Shown in pieces: positions 40,612 through 50,455 of a DNA stretch of 54,146 nt; the first letter of the stretch is position 1; each line of letters opens with the position of its first letter. Under the pieces are notes generated by a model, which was not told where the DNA came from, ran no database searches, and was given only the letters and a program-made list of their open reading frames with translations. The position numbers were made by a program, and so were the translations under genes. Source of the stretch: Pseudomonadota bacterium (GTDB lineage Bacteria; Desulfobacterota; Syntrophobacteria; Syntrophobacterales; Syntrophobacteraceae); the NCBI GenBank assembly GCA_023416335.1, contig JAEZHY010000250.1:1-54146 (forward strand). Direction: 5' to 3'.

Positions 40612-41622
40612 TTACTCGAGCGATTTTCCCACCATCACTGCGAGGTCGGCAGCCCTGCTCGAATAGCCGTATTCGTTGTCGTACCAGCTGAATATCTTGA
40701 CCATTCGCCCGGCCATTACGTTCGTGAGTTTCGAATCCACGCTCGAGGAGAAATAGGAATGGTTGAAGTCCACCGATACAAGTTCCTCGGTGACATAATT
40801 CAGGATGCCCTTCAACGGTCCGTTTGCGGCATCTTCGAGGACCTTGTTCACTTCCTCTTTGGTGACGTCCCGGCCCACCCTGCAGACGAGGTCCACCAGC
40901 GATACATTCGGAGTGGGCACGCGGATCGCAACGCCGTCAAGTTTGCCTTTCAGGTCCGGAATGACTTCGGCTACCGCCCTGGCCGCTCCCGTAGTGGTCG
41001 GAATCATGGAAATTGCAGCGGCCCTGGACCTCCGCCTGTCGCTGTGCACCGCGTCCAGGAGGCGCTGGTCCATCGTGTAAGAATGGATTGTGGTCATGAG
41101 TCCATGTTCGATTATGAACCTGTCGTGCAGAAGAGCGGCGATCGGAGCAAGACAGTTCGTCGTGCAGGAAGCGTTCGAAACGATGTTGTGAGTCCGAGGA
41201 TCGTAGGTACCCTCGTTTACGCCGATTACGAAGGTTGCGTCCATTCCCTTCCCCGGGGCCGTGATAATCACCTTTCGAGCCCCGGCGGTCAGATGTTTCT
41301 CAGCTCCCTCACGGCTGGTGAACCGGCCGGTGCCTTCCAGAACGACGTCTATCTTGAAATCCCTCCAGGGCATCTGGGCGGGATCGGTTATCTTCAGACA
41401 TTTAATGATCTTGCCGTCAACGGAGAGTTCATCCTCGGTGCCCTTGACGTCATGCTGCCAGACGCCGTGGACCGAGTCGTACTTGAGCAGATAAGCCAAC
41501 TCGGAGGGCGCGGTCAGATCGTTTATGGCAACTACTTCCAATGGGAGATTCCGGTCTTTTATCACTTTGAAGATGGTGCGTCCGATTCGTCCGAAACCGT
41601 TAAGCGCGATGCGAATAGCCAT
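40612..41622 (-). CDS. gap: Glyceraldehyde-3-phosphate dehydrogenase
   Basis: Protein of 336 residues, first gene of the operon; AAGGAGGATAGTAA precedes the ATG. NAD-binding start IRIALNGFGRIGRTIFKVI; the Asp of INDL suggests NAD preference. Catalytic Cys in SNASCTTNCLAP, catalytic His in TTIHSYTMDQ, RRSRAAAISMIPTTTGAA, and NEYGYSSR near the end. It makes 1,3-bisphosphoglycerate for Pgk. The upstream region has a loose promoter (TTGCAA, 18 bases, TAGTTA on the minus strand), which I rate as weak. Confidence 0.97.
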   Translation of the reverse strand: MAIRIALNGFGRIGRTIFKVIKDRNLPLEVVAINDLTAPSELAYLLKYDSVHGVWQHDVKGTEDELSVDGKIIKCLKITDPAQMPWRDFKIDVVLEGTGRFTSREGAEKHLTAGARKVIITAPGKGMDATFVIGVNEGTYDPRTHNIVSNASCTTNCLAPIAALLHDRFIIEHGLMTTIHSYTMDQRLLDAVHSDRRRSRAAAISMIPTTTGAARAVAEVIPDLKGKLDGVAIRVPTPNVSLVDLVCRVGRDVTKEEVNKVLEDAANGPLKGILNYVTEELVSVDFNHSYFSSSVDSKLTNVMAGRMVKIFSWYDNEYGYSSRAADLAVMVGKSLE

Positions 41623-42078
41623 TTACTATCCTCCTTGGGGGGTTTTAAGAACGATTCTCGGGGGGCTTTCCCCAAATCTTTCAGGCGTTCACCAATCAAT
41701 CTATATATTAACTACGTAAGTTTACAGTAGACTTGCAAAAATTAAACCCGAGCATTCGGCCAAAAACGGCACCAGTTGGATGAATTTCTAGAGCGTTCTG
41801 GTTCATCTTGTTCAGATCGCCAATTTGCTTATTGATTTCGCCTCGCTACGAAAAATGAACCGCTCCCGCCCGCTAATCCTTCTACATAGCGAGTCATATG
41901 TCTTCAAAGCTCTGGATGGGAGTAGGATAAGAATGAATATTGTGAAAGAAAAGAGGAACGGCGGTTTCCGGCAGTCACACGAATACCGGCTTCGGGCATG
42001 TAGATCACCGGACATTGATGAATGACATTCTCATCTCGCTGCCGGGATGACGATTTCGACGGTGCGCAATATGTGTGG

Positions 42079-42227
42079 GTAGCCCGGATTTTTGAATCCG
42101 GGCGCGAAGGGCAAGAGGACAAACGAAGAAACTGCCCTGGAAGCGACGAAGTACAGCCCCGAAACCATCCGGCCTGCCGGGCAGGGTTCCCAAGCCGGGG
42201 CTCATATACGTCAACTTAAGCGAACCG
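42079..42227 (+). repeat. Composite ~150-bp dispersed repeat, copy 2
   Basis: Begins GTAGCCCGGATTTTTGAATC, carries GCAAGAGGACAAACG and GGTTCCCAAG, and ends CTCATATACGTCAACTTAAG plus CGAACCG, matching the order of blocks in 31517-31663. Confidence 0.6.
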
Positions 42228-42319
42228 AGGTGTTTCTTGCGCTGAAAGCGCTAAATAATTTCAGCCCGGGGTCAGCGGAGCGCCACCCCGGGAGAGGACC
42301 GGCAGCATCCAACCACGTC

Positions 42320-42400
42320 TACCCTGAAAGGGTTAAATAGAATGTTCCCAATCAGCAGAGATTTGCGAAAGGGAACATCTTATATAACCCTTTCAGGGTA
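42320..42400. repeat. Long imperfect palindrome with 30-bp arms
   Basis: Left arm 42320-42349 and right arm 42371-42400 are complementary except for three or four positions near the middle; both outer ends are TACCCTGAAAGGGTTA-type, inner ends ATGTTCCC/GGGAACAT. The loop has 21 bases. There is no coding content. It could be a mobile REP/MITE-like element or a structured RNA. Confidence 0.75.
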
Positions 42401-42722
42401 AATGGAAATTCGTCGTCGGTCCTTTTTCCCAGGGTGCTACCCTGGGCTGGAATTATTTTGCCCCTTCAGGGCAGGGAATCTCTCAATCGTTCCATCTCGA
42501 AGCTTTTCAATCCCTTTTCGCTAAAGTTGACGCGAATGAGCCGGATTGGGACCAGCGATTTGTTTGCGATCAGTGATTTCAGCTGCCGGTTTGTCCAGAC
42601 AGGCAGGGTGGGCACAAGCTTCATCGTTCCCACCGCCCCCCTTGCGATCAAGCATGGCGAATGTGATGCTCATCAGGCAGGCCGTCTGGTGTACGCGCCT
42701 GAAAGATCAGATTAGGTTCGAT

Positions 42723-43514
42723 CTACTTTCCGGGCAGGTCGATAGCGACCTTAAACCCCGCCTTTAAGCCCAGCGCATCGGCGGCGCTGCCCTGGTTTAC
42801 GGCAATCTCGATAAACCCGCTGCTCCCGGCCAGCGCCAGGACCTCTCCCGGTCGCCCCGTCCCGTAGGTATCATATATTGAGGATACGACGGTTTCCCCA
42901 ACGCGAACAGCCCAATTTTGAGCGGGCGCCTGCTCCTCCAGTTCCTCCAGGGTAATGTTCGTGATTGCATTTCCGAAATGATCGATATGGATTATCTCCC
43001 CCTCGATTCGTCGGCTTCCAACTACCGGTGCGCTCCACGGGAGCGTCACAGGCTCGCACACCGGCCCCAGGGACTCGAAAGACTCTCCCCGAGTGAGATA
43101 CGCCGCGGCGGGCGCAAATATGTCACGGCCGTGGAAGGTCATGCTCACCGGCTCACGCCTGAATCGGGGGTTTTCGAGAACTCTCGCCTCACTGTTCTTC
43201 TCTTTTCGCAGGATGAAAGAGAAAATCCCGTTATCCGGCCCCACGAAAAAGCAGGAAGGAGTCCGGACCGCAATTGCCCGTCTCCCGGTCCCTACCCCTG
43301 GATCGACAACGGCAAGATGGACTGTCTCGTCCGGGAAGTATTCATAGGTGGTGAAAAGGACGAAGGCGGCAGACCGCACGTCCTGGGGAGGTATGAGATG
43401 GGAGATGTCCACCGGGGTTGCCTCCGGGTTTATACCCAGAATTACCCCTTTCATGCTCGCAACGTAGCCGTCCCTGAGCCCGAAATCCGTCAAGAGTGTG
43501 ATTATCGAAGCCAT
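42723..43514 (-). CDS. SAM hydroxide adenosyltransferase (DUF62 family)
   Basis: Protein of 263 residues; start at the ATG right after GGAGGTGGAGGAT (longest frame begins 44 codons earlier). Family members split S-adenosylmethionine with water into adenosine and methionine; they are relatives of fluorinase and chlorinase. Conserved blocks: ITLLTDFGLRDGYVASMKGV, VDISHLIPPQDVRSAAFVL, VVDPGVGTGRR, FVGPDNGIFSF, TFHGRDIFAPAAAYL, IHIDHFGNAITNI. It lacks the 21-residue loop typical of fluorinase as far as I can judge by length. No neighbour points to its physiological role. Confidence 0.9.
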   Translation of the reverse strand: MASIITLLTDFGLRDGYVASMKGVILGINPEATPVDISHLIPPQDVRSAAFVLFTTYEYFPDETVHLAVVDPGVGTGRRAIAVRTPSCFFVGPDNGIFSFILRKEKNSEARVLENPRFRREPVSMTFHGRDIFAPAAAYLTRGESFESLGPVCEPVTLPWSAPVVGSRRIEGEIIHIDHFGNAITNITLEELEEQAPAQNWAVRVGETVVSSIYDTYGTGRPGEVLALAGSSGFIEIAVNQGSAADALGLKAGFKVAIDLPGK

Positions 43515-44316
43515 ATCCTCCACCTCCACAAAACCTGTGTGGCTAATGCCTTCGTTGCAGTTCCCGGTCTCCCGTTCAAAAGCCTGTTGCCTGATAAGGC
43601 CAAAGGGATTGAAGGGCAATAAACGGGAGAGTATCCCCTCCGTCATCCCTTGTTTGAGTGCTTTTGAGCCGGGATACAGAGCATTTGGGTAATGAATTCA
43701 CAAGTGATCCCCCGGGAGCCTTATGAAACTTCAATCCGGAATCGGGGGCGCGTTTTCCCGACCGCAACTTTTTTAGTTCCAGGCCGGCACGGTCAGGAAA
43801 CCGTGCCTGAACTCAACGGGGCTTTCCACTCAAACGCGAAGTTTTCATTCCCGTTCAAACCGCAGGATAGTTAACGAGAGAGTATCACATCCGTCCCGGC
43901 AGTTCTTGAGCCGGGATCCAGAGTTTTTAAGCCCTGCATTCATGAGAAATCCCCCCCGGGGCTTGGATTCCGGTGTGAACTTGTCCTGATCGAAGAGAAG
44001 GGCCGGAATGACGGCAATGGAAGCCCCTGTGCCATTCGAGGCCACCACGGCCCCTCTTGTCTTTCGGCCCCGGGCAGCAAAAAGAGGCCGCATGGGCCAC
44101 CCTACCCCGTTCCAGACCAATCGGGGTCCCGCCGATGCGTGGACCGCCCCCCAAAGACATGGTGAAAATTTTTCTATATTTTGCTAATCATGTGTCAAAG
44201 AATCCAACGGTGCCGTTTCCAGATGATTAATACGAGAAATGCATCCGGCACTGCAACGGAATTCCCGAAGGTAAGTTATCTGTTATTAGCTGTCATCCCC
44301 AGAGGAGGAGACGCAC
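43515..44316. repeat. Repeat-filled spacer
   Basis: No gene. It contains partial 110-bp repeat copies (43638-43712 and 43888-44014) and a CCGGCACGGTCAGGAAACCG hairpin (43775-43812). An AT-rich patch with TATATT near 44175 lies about 145 bases before the next gene and may be its promoter. Confidence 0.55.
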
Positions 44317-45129
44317 ATGGCGAATTGGGAAACTCCCGGAATAGACGAACTGCTGCAATTTGCAAAGGAAACGGTCCGAAGCGCGGGCGAGAAGGCCCTC
44401 ACACTTTACGGCAAAGGGAATCTGCAGGTGAAGTTCGACGAAAAGCTGGTCACCGAAGCCGAACTCACCCAGGTGGACTTCTTCAAGGCCAGGCTTGCTT
44501 CGGTATTTCCGGGTCACGGCGTACTGGGAGATCCCCTTCCAACAGAAGATTACGTCCATGGAGAGAAGCGATATCTCTGGATTTACGACCCTCTGGACGG
44601 TGTTGCCAATTTCCAGGCGGGAATTCCGATCTGGGGCGTATCTCTGGCACTCCTGGAAAATTTTTGGCCGGTGTTCGGCGTGACTTATATGCCTGTGACG
44701 GACGATCTCTTCTACGCGGTTGTCGGCCAGAAAGCGTACTGGGGCGACAAGGAAATCCGGATTCCCGATACCGGTGAGATCAGCAACGAGAGTGTGCTCC
44801 TGACATACTCCCGCTTTCATAACCACTACCATTCGACCTTTCCCGGCAAGATCAGGAACCTCGGATCGACCTCCGCACATATTTCTTACGTCGTTCGCGG
44901 ACGCGCGGAAGCGGCTCTCCTTTCCAACGTCTCCTACAGGGACCTTGCTGCGGCCCAGATCATTCTCATGGCGGCCGGCGGCAAGATTCACAGGCTGGAC
45001 GGCAGGGAGTTTCACCTGAGCGATTACCTGAGCGGGCAGAGAATCGAAGAGCACCTGATTGCGGCCCCGGAAGGCTCTTTCGAGTCGATCCGGGTGTACC
45101 TGAAAAGGACGGATGAAAAGCAGGAATAG
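44317..45129 (+). CDS. Inositol monophosphatase family protein
   Basis: Protein of 270 residues with AGAGGAGGAG before the ATG. The metal-binding blocks of the family are present: DEKLVTEAELTQVDFFKARL, WIYDPLDGVANFQAGIPIWG (DPLDG, with V in place of the usual T), and SYRDLAAAQIILMAAGGKIH. The first block is altered: the usual GEE is replaced by GDPLPTED. It hydrolyses a phosphomonoester such as inositol-1-phosphate, fructose-1,6-bisphosphate or PAP; the substrate cannot be told. Adjacent genes give no hint. Confidence 0.85.
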   Translation: MANWETPGIDELLQFAKETVRSAGEKALTLYGKGNLQVKFDEKLVTEAELTQVDFFKARLASVFPGHGVLGDPLPTEDYVHGEKRYLWIYDPLDGVANFQAGIPIWGVSLALLENFWPVFGVTYMPVTDDLFYAVVGQKAYWGDKEIRIPDTGEISNESVLLTYSRFHNHYHSTFPGKIRNLGSTSAHISYVVRGRAEAALLSNVSYRDLAAAQIILMAAGGKIHRLDGREFHLSDYLSGQRIEEHLIAAPEGSFESIRVYLKRTDEKQE

Positions 45130-45210
45130 CGCTCCAATATAAGAGGACGATCTGTACCCGCACCTGCTGAAGACGGAGGGAGAAAGGGCCGCTGCTCCCC
45201 GAGTTTTTCT

Positions 45211-45240
45211 CTGTTCACTGCTGACTGTTCACTGTTCACA
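45211..45240 (+). repeat. GTTCACTG short tandem-like repeat
   Basis: CTGTTCACTGCTGACTGTTC then ACTGTTCACA, repeating GTTCACTG-type units. The same units occur at 21971-22001 and 32085-32118, in each case close to a gene end. Confidence 0.55.
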
Positions 45241-45271
45241 AAAAAAAGCCCGGGCGGGGCAGCCCGGGCTC
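45240..45271 (-). terminator. Intrinsic terminator downstream of selB
   Basis: On the minus strand AGCCCGGGC, a loop of about eight bases (TGCCCCGC with partial pairing), GCCCGGGCT, then seven T. It ends the selB transcript; 190 bases of gene-free DNA lie between. Confidence 0.8.
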
Positions 45272-45460
45272 CTGGAGAGGGATAAAAACACTTGAGGGGA
45301 TGCTATAAGTAACGGCACGCAGTGGCGGCAACTTTAGCTAAAAATTCAATAGTTTAAAAAAATTTCACCAGATATCTCGCACCTACCCGATTTTTGACTG
45401 ACTACGAGTCGGCAGAAGTACGCGGAGACTCAATCCTGCACCGAGAGGTCGGAAAAGACC

Positions 45461-47383
45461 CTACCCCCCTGCCCCTCGCAGCTTTCGCACCTCGCCTACC
45501 CGAATCGTCACCTTCTGGGCATCGAAGAACTCCAGCAGCGGAATCGTATATTTCCGGCTGACCTGGGTCATCTCCTTGAATTGCGGCGTCGTTATCTCTC
45601 CATGCTCCTTCAGCCAGGCCACGAGCCTCTTTTGCAGTTCGGCCATGGGAGCCGTATGGAAGAGAATGTCCTCTTTGGTTTTCACGAGGATGCCTTTTCC
45701 CAGCATCCATTCGAGCACTTCCTGGTGCTGTTTGGGGGTCCCGGGAAGGTTTGGGGCAATGTCTTTGAAAAAAGGCGGCTGGAGTCCGGACTCCTGGAAA
45801 GTCTTTTCGATCTTCTGCTTGATGATCTCTTCTTCTTTGGTCAAGGCGACCTTGTGCGTGGTCAGACGCACCCACTCCATCTCCTGCGCCAACAGCTCCG
45901 CCTCGGCAAGCTGCCTGAGAACGAAGTTGTACAGTTTGACATCGATGGGCTTTGCCAGCAGGGCCGGGATCTCCTCTTTGGGCATACCGGCCTTGAGCGG
46001 AAAGCGCTTGTGGTAGTCTTCGAGGATGGCCGTGATGGATTCTTTTATTTCATTTATTGCATCCGGGTGAATCAGTCGCCGGTTTTCCTTGTCAAAGAGA
46101 ATCGCCTTCTTCGTGCTGGTGAACTGCTGGAGCATTTTTTCCAGGAATTTCTGGGGCACATTCGTCCTGATGCGGAGTTCGGCTTCCCCGATTCCCGCCC
46201 AGCCTGCATCCTGGAGATGCCACAGGATTATGTCGGAATCCGAGCTGTTGAAAAGAACTTCGAGAGCGCGCGCGGCCTCCCGCTTGGCCGATCCCTTATG
46301 CTTGCGGGGAAGCGGATGAAGGATCGTCCCGCCGCCGATCGTCTGTACCGGGGAATAGGACCGGAGCACGAACCGATCTCCGCGAAGCACTGCGGTCGGC
46401 TGGTCGAGCCTCACCTGGGCGAACGTCCTTTCGCCGGGTTTCAGCTCCTCACGGTCGAGAAGGATTATGGTTGCGAGATGTTCGGCCGTTCCGGTGTGGA
46501 AGCGGATTTTTGCCCTGTGTTTCAGAGGCCGTGGAGTGCTTTTCAGGAGTTCCAGTTGGATATCGATCATATGTGACGAGGCAAGCGCTCCGGCTGAAGC
46601 GACGACGTCTCCACGCTGGATGAGGGCGCGCTCCATTCCCTGCAGGTTGACGGCAGTCCGCTGACCGGGCAGGACTTCCTGGACGTCCCCCCCGTGGACC
46701 TGCAGCCCCCGGACCTTGCTCTTCAATTCCGAAGGGTAGATGATGACGGAATCGCCTATCTGCAGCTTGCCGGAAATACTCGTGCCGGTGATTACCGTCC
46801 CGAAGCCGCGCATCGTGAACACGCGGTCTACGGGAAGCCGGAAAGGACCGTCCGAGCTTTTCGGCTCCACCTGCGAGAACAGGCGTGCAAGCGATTTCCT
46901 GAGGTCCTCTATGCCCTCTCCCGTTGCGGCCGATACCGGCATGATTTCGCAGCCTTCCAGGAACGTGCCTTTCAGGAATTCGACGATGTCCTCGCGCACC
47001 ATTTCGAGCCAGTCCGGATCGTCCACGAGGTCGGTCTTCGTGAGCACGACAAGGCCCTTCTTTACCCGCAGCAGTTCGCAGATTTCCATGTGCTCGCGGG
47101 TCTGGGGCATAATACCTTCATCGGCAGCAATTACGAGCGCCACCAGATCGATTCCCGTGGCACCGGCAACCATGTGCTTGACGAATTTTTCGTGCCCGGG
47201 CACATCGACTATCCCGAGGCGATCACCGCCTGGAAGATCCATGTGCGCAAATCCGAGTTCGATCGTAATGCCCCGGAGTTTTTCCTCCTTGAGCCGGTCC
47301 GTATCGATTCCCGTAAGGGCCCTGATGAGTGAAGTTTTGCCGTGGTCGATATGACCGGCCGTTCCCAGTATGACCTGTTTCAT
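45461..47383 (-). CDS. selB: Selenocysteine-specific elongation factor SelB
   Basis: Protein of 640 residues, start at [19 protein letters not shown] (ATG 47383). SelB brings Sec-tRNA to UGA codons marked by a SECIS hairpin. GTPase motifs: GHIDHGKTS (G1), [12 protein letters not shown] (G2), [12 protein letters not shown] (G3), TKTDL (G4). The EF-Tu-like domains 2-3 follow ([35 protein letters not shown]), then winged-helix repeats that bind SECIS RNA (residues about 370-640, e.g. [40 protein letters not shown]). No selA, selD or tRNA-Sec was seen in the window. The organism therefore probably decodes UGA as Sec in some genes. Confidence 0.97.
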   Translation of the reverse strand: MKQVILGTAGHIDHGKTSLIRALTGIDTDRLKEEKLRGITIELGFAHMDLPGGDRLGIVDVPGHEKFVKHMVAGATGIDLVALVIAADEGIMPQTREHMEICELLRVKKGLVVLTKTDLVDDPDWLEMVREDIVEFLKGTFLEGCEIMPVSAATGEGIEDLRKSLARLFSQVEPKSSDGPFRLPVDRVFTMRGFGTVITGTSISGKLQIGDSVIIYPSELKSKVRGLQVHGGDVQEVLPGQRTAVNLQGMERALIQRGDVVASAGALASSHMIDIQLELLKSTPRPLKHRAKIRFHTGTAEHLATIILLDREELKPGERTFAQVRLDQPTAVLRGDRFVLRSYSPVQTIGGGTILHPLPRKHKGSAKREAARALEVLFNSSDSDIILWHLQDAGWAGIGEAELRIRTNVPQKFLEKMLQQFTSTKKAILFDKENRRLIHPDAINEIKESITAILEDYHKRFPLKAGMPKEEIPALLAKPIDVKLYNFVLRQLAEAELLAQEMEWVRLTTHKVALTKEEEIIKQKIEKTFQESGLQPPFFKDIAPNLPGTPKQHQEVLEWMLGKGILVKTKEDILFHTAPMAELQKRLVAWLKEHGEITTPQFKEMTQVSRKYTIPLLEFFDAQKVTIRVGEVRKLRGAGG

Positions 47384-47679
47384 GGGTTGTCTTCCCGCTC
47401 CGGCATTATTATAGGATGAAATTCTCGAGCAAATTAGCAGATCGGCCTTGCCCGGCACAAGTCGAAATCGGAAATGGGAAGCTTTCGTTCAAATGCAGGG
47501 TCTTCAATTGAATCCGACAAAACTGTGTGTCCCGCCCCTTCCCTTTCTGACTGCCATTGCGATATTAGAACACTTTCGAGATAATGAATAAAGGCTTGGG
47601 GCGATTCCCGGAAGTGATTTTCCGGAGCAGACCGCCCTCAGCCCGATTTCGATTTCCGCCGCCAACCCCCGATAACCGT

Positions 47680-47706
47680 TTGACATTTTGGGAGCGCGGA
47701 TATTAT
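47680..47706 (+). promoter_or_regulatory. Predicted promoter of the alaC-hom-apgM operon
   Basis: TTGACA, 15 bases, TATTAT. The -35 box is a perfect consensus; the spacer is slightly short. A transcript from here would begin near 47713, after the earliest possible start codon, which supports translation from ATG 47742. Confidence 0.45.
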
Positions 47707-47741
47707 TCTTCCGTGATTTCAAGAACGAGGGAGAGAGCCAA

Positions 47742-48959
47742 ATGAGTTTCAATATTGCCGAACGGAGCCGAATGCACCGGCTGCCGCCCTATGTGTTTGC
47801 TGAAGTAAACGCCTTGAAAATGCAAAAGCGGTGGGCCGGAGAAGACATTATCGATTTGGGAATGGGCAACCCCGATCTGGCCGCACCCAAACATATAATA
47901 GACAAATTGGTCGAAGCGGCAAAGAAGAAACACAACCATCGCTACTCTGCGTCCCGCGGCATAACAAAGCTCCGCGAGGCGGTGGGCGAATGGTACAAAA
48001 GAAAATACGACGTCGATATCGACCCGGAAAAAGAGGCCGTCGTCACCATAGGCGCCAAAGAAGGTCTGTCTCACCTTGTGCTCGTGCTCATCAACCCGGG
48101 AGACGTCGTCTTTGCGCCAAACCCCACCTACCCTATTCACCCTTATTCCGCGATAATTGCGGGAGGCGATGTGCGCTCGGTGCCTATAGGCCCGCACCGC
48201 AACTTCATGGAAGACCTTCAGATAGCCTTTAAGCAGACCTGGCCGAGGCCGAGACTTCTGATTATCTCTTTTCCGCACAACCCGACAACTGCGGTCGTCG
48301 ACCTCGACTTCTTCCGCAAGATCGTGGATTTTGCCAGGGAAAACAAAATCATGGTCATACACGACCTGGCCTACGCCGACCTGGCATTCGACGGCTATAA
48401 AGCTCCGAGTTTTCTTCAGGTCCCGGGAGCAAAGGAAGTCGGCGTCGAGTTTTTCTCCATGTCCAAAAGCTACAGCATGGCCGGGTGGCGAGTCGGATTC
48501 TGCGTCGGAAACCCGGAGATGGTCGGGGCGCTTACCCGCATAAAAAGTTACCTGGATTACGGCGTATTCCAGCCCATCCAAATCGCGGCAACGGTTGCTC
48601 TCAAAAGCGACCAGTCGTGTGTCGATGAGATCGTTTCAGTTTATCAGAGCCGGCGGGATATACTGGTGGACGGGCTGAACCGCATTGGCTGGACCACCGA
48701 AAAACCGAAGGGCACCATGTTCGTGTGGTCGCAAATCCCGGAGCAGTTCCGCTCGATGGGATCGGTAAAGTTCGCCAAGTATCTCATTGAAGAGGCCAAA
48801 GTGGCGGTTTCGCCCGGCCTGGGATTCGGTGAGTACGGCGATGAATATGTCCGGTTTGCCCTTGTGGAAAACGAAATGCGCACGAAGCAGGCAATCAGGG
48901 GCATGCGGCGTGCTCTTCAGAAGACCCTTGCACCTCAGAAGCGGGCCTCTGCACTCTAG
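47742..48959 (+). CDS. alaC: Alanine/aspartate-family aminotransferase (AlaC-like)
   Basis: Protein of 405 residues, start at the ATG behind GGGAGAGAGCCAA. Class I PLP aminotransferase: [73 protein letters not shown] lysine in [17 protein letters not shown] (Lys242), and [16 protein letters not shown] with the substrate-binding Arg. The opening sequence fits the AlaC glutamate-pyruvate transaminase group, though LL-diaminopimelate aminotransferase relatives look similar. It is the first gene of a probable operon with hom and the mutase-like gene; the gap to hom is 134 bases. Confidence 0.85.
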   Translation: MSFNIAERSRMHRLPPYVFAEVNALKMQKRWAGEDIIDLGMGNPDLAAPKHIIDKLVEAAKKKHNHRYSASRGITKLREAVGEWYKRKYDVDIDPEKEAVVTIGAKEGLSHLVLVLINPGDVVFAPNPTYPIHPYSAIIAGGDVRSVPIGPHRNFMEDLQIAFKQTWPRPRLLIISFPHNPTTAVVDLDFFRKIVDFARENKIMVIHDLAYADLAFDGYKAPSFLQVPGAKEVGVEFFSMSKSYSMAGWRVGFCVGNPEMVGALTRIKSYLDYGVFQPIQIAATVALKSDQSCVDEIVSVYQSRRDILVDGLNRIGWTTEKPKGTMFVWSQIPEQFRSMGSVKFAKYLIEEAKVAVSPGLGFGEYGDEYVRFALVENEMRTKQAIRGMRRALQKTLAPQKRASAL

Positions 48960-49093
48960 TGACGGTTTTCGAACCGGAGCTTCCGGAAGAATTATATTTA
49001 ACCGCGGCAGTATAGTCCCATTCCCGCAACCTTTTACCTGCCCCATGCATCCTGATCGGATGAGAGGCAGCTTTTTTCATTCAGAGGGTGGCA

Positions 49094-50401
49094 ATGCAGA
49101 AGATCGGCGTAGGACTGGTTGGCTGGGGAACAGTCGGGAGCGGAGTTGTTAAGGTGCTCCTGGAGAACGCAAAGGCAATTGAAAGCCGGGTTGGAGTGCC
49201 TCTCGAACTGCGGCGGATTGCGGACCTGGACCTCGAACGCGAAAGACCGGTTTCGGTCCCGCGGGAAATGCTCACTACGAACGCCGACGATATTCTGACG
49301 GACCCGGATATTCAGATTGTGATCGAACTGGTCGGCGGCCTGGGCTTTGCCAAGACGGTTATAAAGAAGGCCCTCGAGAACGGGAAATATGTAGTTACCG
49401 CCAATAAGGCCCTCCTCGCCCATGACGGCAACGAACTGTTCGGTCTTGCACTGGAGAAAGGCCTGTCGATAGGGTTTGAGGCATCCGTCGGAGGCGGCAT
49501 CCCTCTCATCAAATCGCTCCGTGAAGGTCTTGCGGCCAACCGGATCAAGACGATTTTCGGGATCCTGAACGGTACCGCAAACTATATTCTCACCCGCATG
49601 ACGGACGCAAAGCTCTCCTTCAGCGAAGCGCTGAAGGAGGCCCAGGAACTTGGCTACGCCGAAGCCGATCCGACACTGGATATCGAAGGCATCGATACGG
49701 CCCACAAACTCGCCATTGCCAGCGCTCTGTCCTTCGGAACCCCGATACAGTTCGAAAAGGTCCATATCGAGGGGATTTCCGGAATCGATCCGCTGGACGT
49801 GCAGTATGCTGAAGAGTTCGGCTACCAGCTCAAGTTGCTGGCGATTGCCAGGAGTTCAAACGGCCGCCTGGAGATGCGCGTGCATCCGACCCTCATTCCG
49901 CGCAATCATGTGCTTGCAAGCGTCAAAGGCGCCTACAACGCGGTTCATATCGAAGGCAATGCGGTGGGAGATATCATGCTCTACGGCATGGGCGCGGGCA
50001 TGATGCCGACCGGCAGTGCGGTTGCGGGCGATCTGGTCGATGTGGCCAGGGACATCCTCAACGGCACCCCCCAAAGGATACCTTCCCTCGCCTTTCAGCC
50101 TGACAGGCTTCAGAACATTGAAATCAAGCCGATATCGGACATTTCGACCTGCTACTACTTCCGATTTGCCGCGCTGGACAGACCTGGCGTGCTTTCGAAG
50201 ATTTCCGGCATACTCGGAAAGCATGAGATCAGCATAGCGGCGGTCATCCAGAAAGGCCGTCATGCACAGGAATCCGTACCATTGGTCATGATCACTCACG
50301 AAGCCCTGGAGAGAAACGTCAGAAAAGCGCTGGAAGAAATCGACAACCTCGACGTGGTCCTTGCTCCGACGCCTCTGCTGCGCATCGAAAACCATGGTTG
50401 A
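49094..50401 (+). CDS. hom: Homoserine dehydrogenase
   Basis: Protein of 435 residues; ATG at 49094 with AGAGGG upstream (a GTG two codons earlier sits on top of that site and is unlikely). It reduces aspartate semialdehyde to homoserine. NAD(P)-binding GLVGWGTVGSGVVKVLLEN; active-site region VVTANKALLAHDGNELF, FEASVGGGIPLIKSLREGL, GILNGTANYILTRM, LGYAEADPTLDIEGIDTAHK. A C-terminal ACT domain (YYFRFAALDRPGVLSKISGI, HEISIAAVIQKG) suggests feedback inhibition by threonine. Downstream by 54 bases is the mutase-like gene that may act next in the pathway. Confidence 0.97.
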   Translation: MQKIGVGLVGWGTVGSGVVKVLLENAKAIESRVGVPLELRRIADLDLERERPVSVPREMLTTNADDILTDPDIQIVIELVGGLGFAKTVIKKALENGKYVVTANKALLAHDGNELFGLALEKGLSIGFEASVGGGIPLIKSLREGLAANRIKTIFGILNGTANYILTRMTDAKLSFSEALKEAQELGYAEADPTLDIEGIDTAHKLAIASALSFGTPIQFEKVHIEGISGIDPLDVQYAEEFGYQLKLLAIARSSNGRLEMRVHPTLIPRNHVLASVKGAYNAVHIEGNAVGDIMLYGMGAGMMPTGSAVAGDLVDVARDILNGTPQRIPSLAFQPDRLQNIEIKPISDISTCYYFRFAALDRPGVLSKISGILGKHEISIAAVIQKGRHAQESVPLVMITHEALERNVRKALEEIDNLDVVLAPTPLLRIENHG

Positions 50402-50455
50402 GAACCTCGGGCAAGAGATCTGTAAACGTAATCCAGTGATGGCTGTTTAGGTACT

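Larger units (their letters stand above)
41623..42722. repeat. 1.1-kb gene-free spacer with repeats and a long hairpin
   Basis: No gene supported. It contains the second copy of the composite repeat (42079-42227), a 30-bp-arm inverted repeat (42320-42400), a small CAGGGTGCTACCCTG hairpin (about 42432-42446), and a GCAGGGTGGGCACAAGC element (42604-42640) related to the GTAGGGTGGGCAC family. Confidence 0.6.

Noticed and set aside
45130..45460. tRNA-Sec or other RNA gene beside selB
   Set aside because: No cloverleaf or CCA-ended acceptor pattern found; only a terminator and repeat units are visible.
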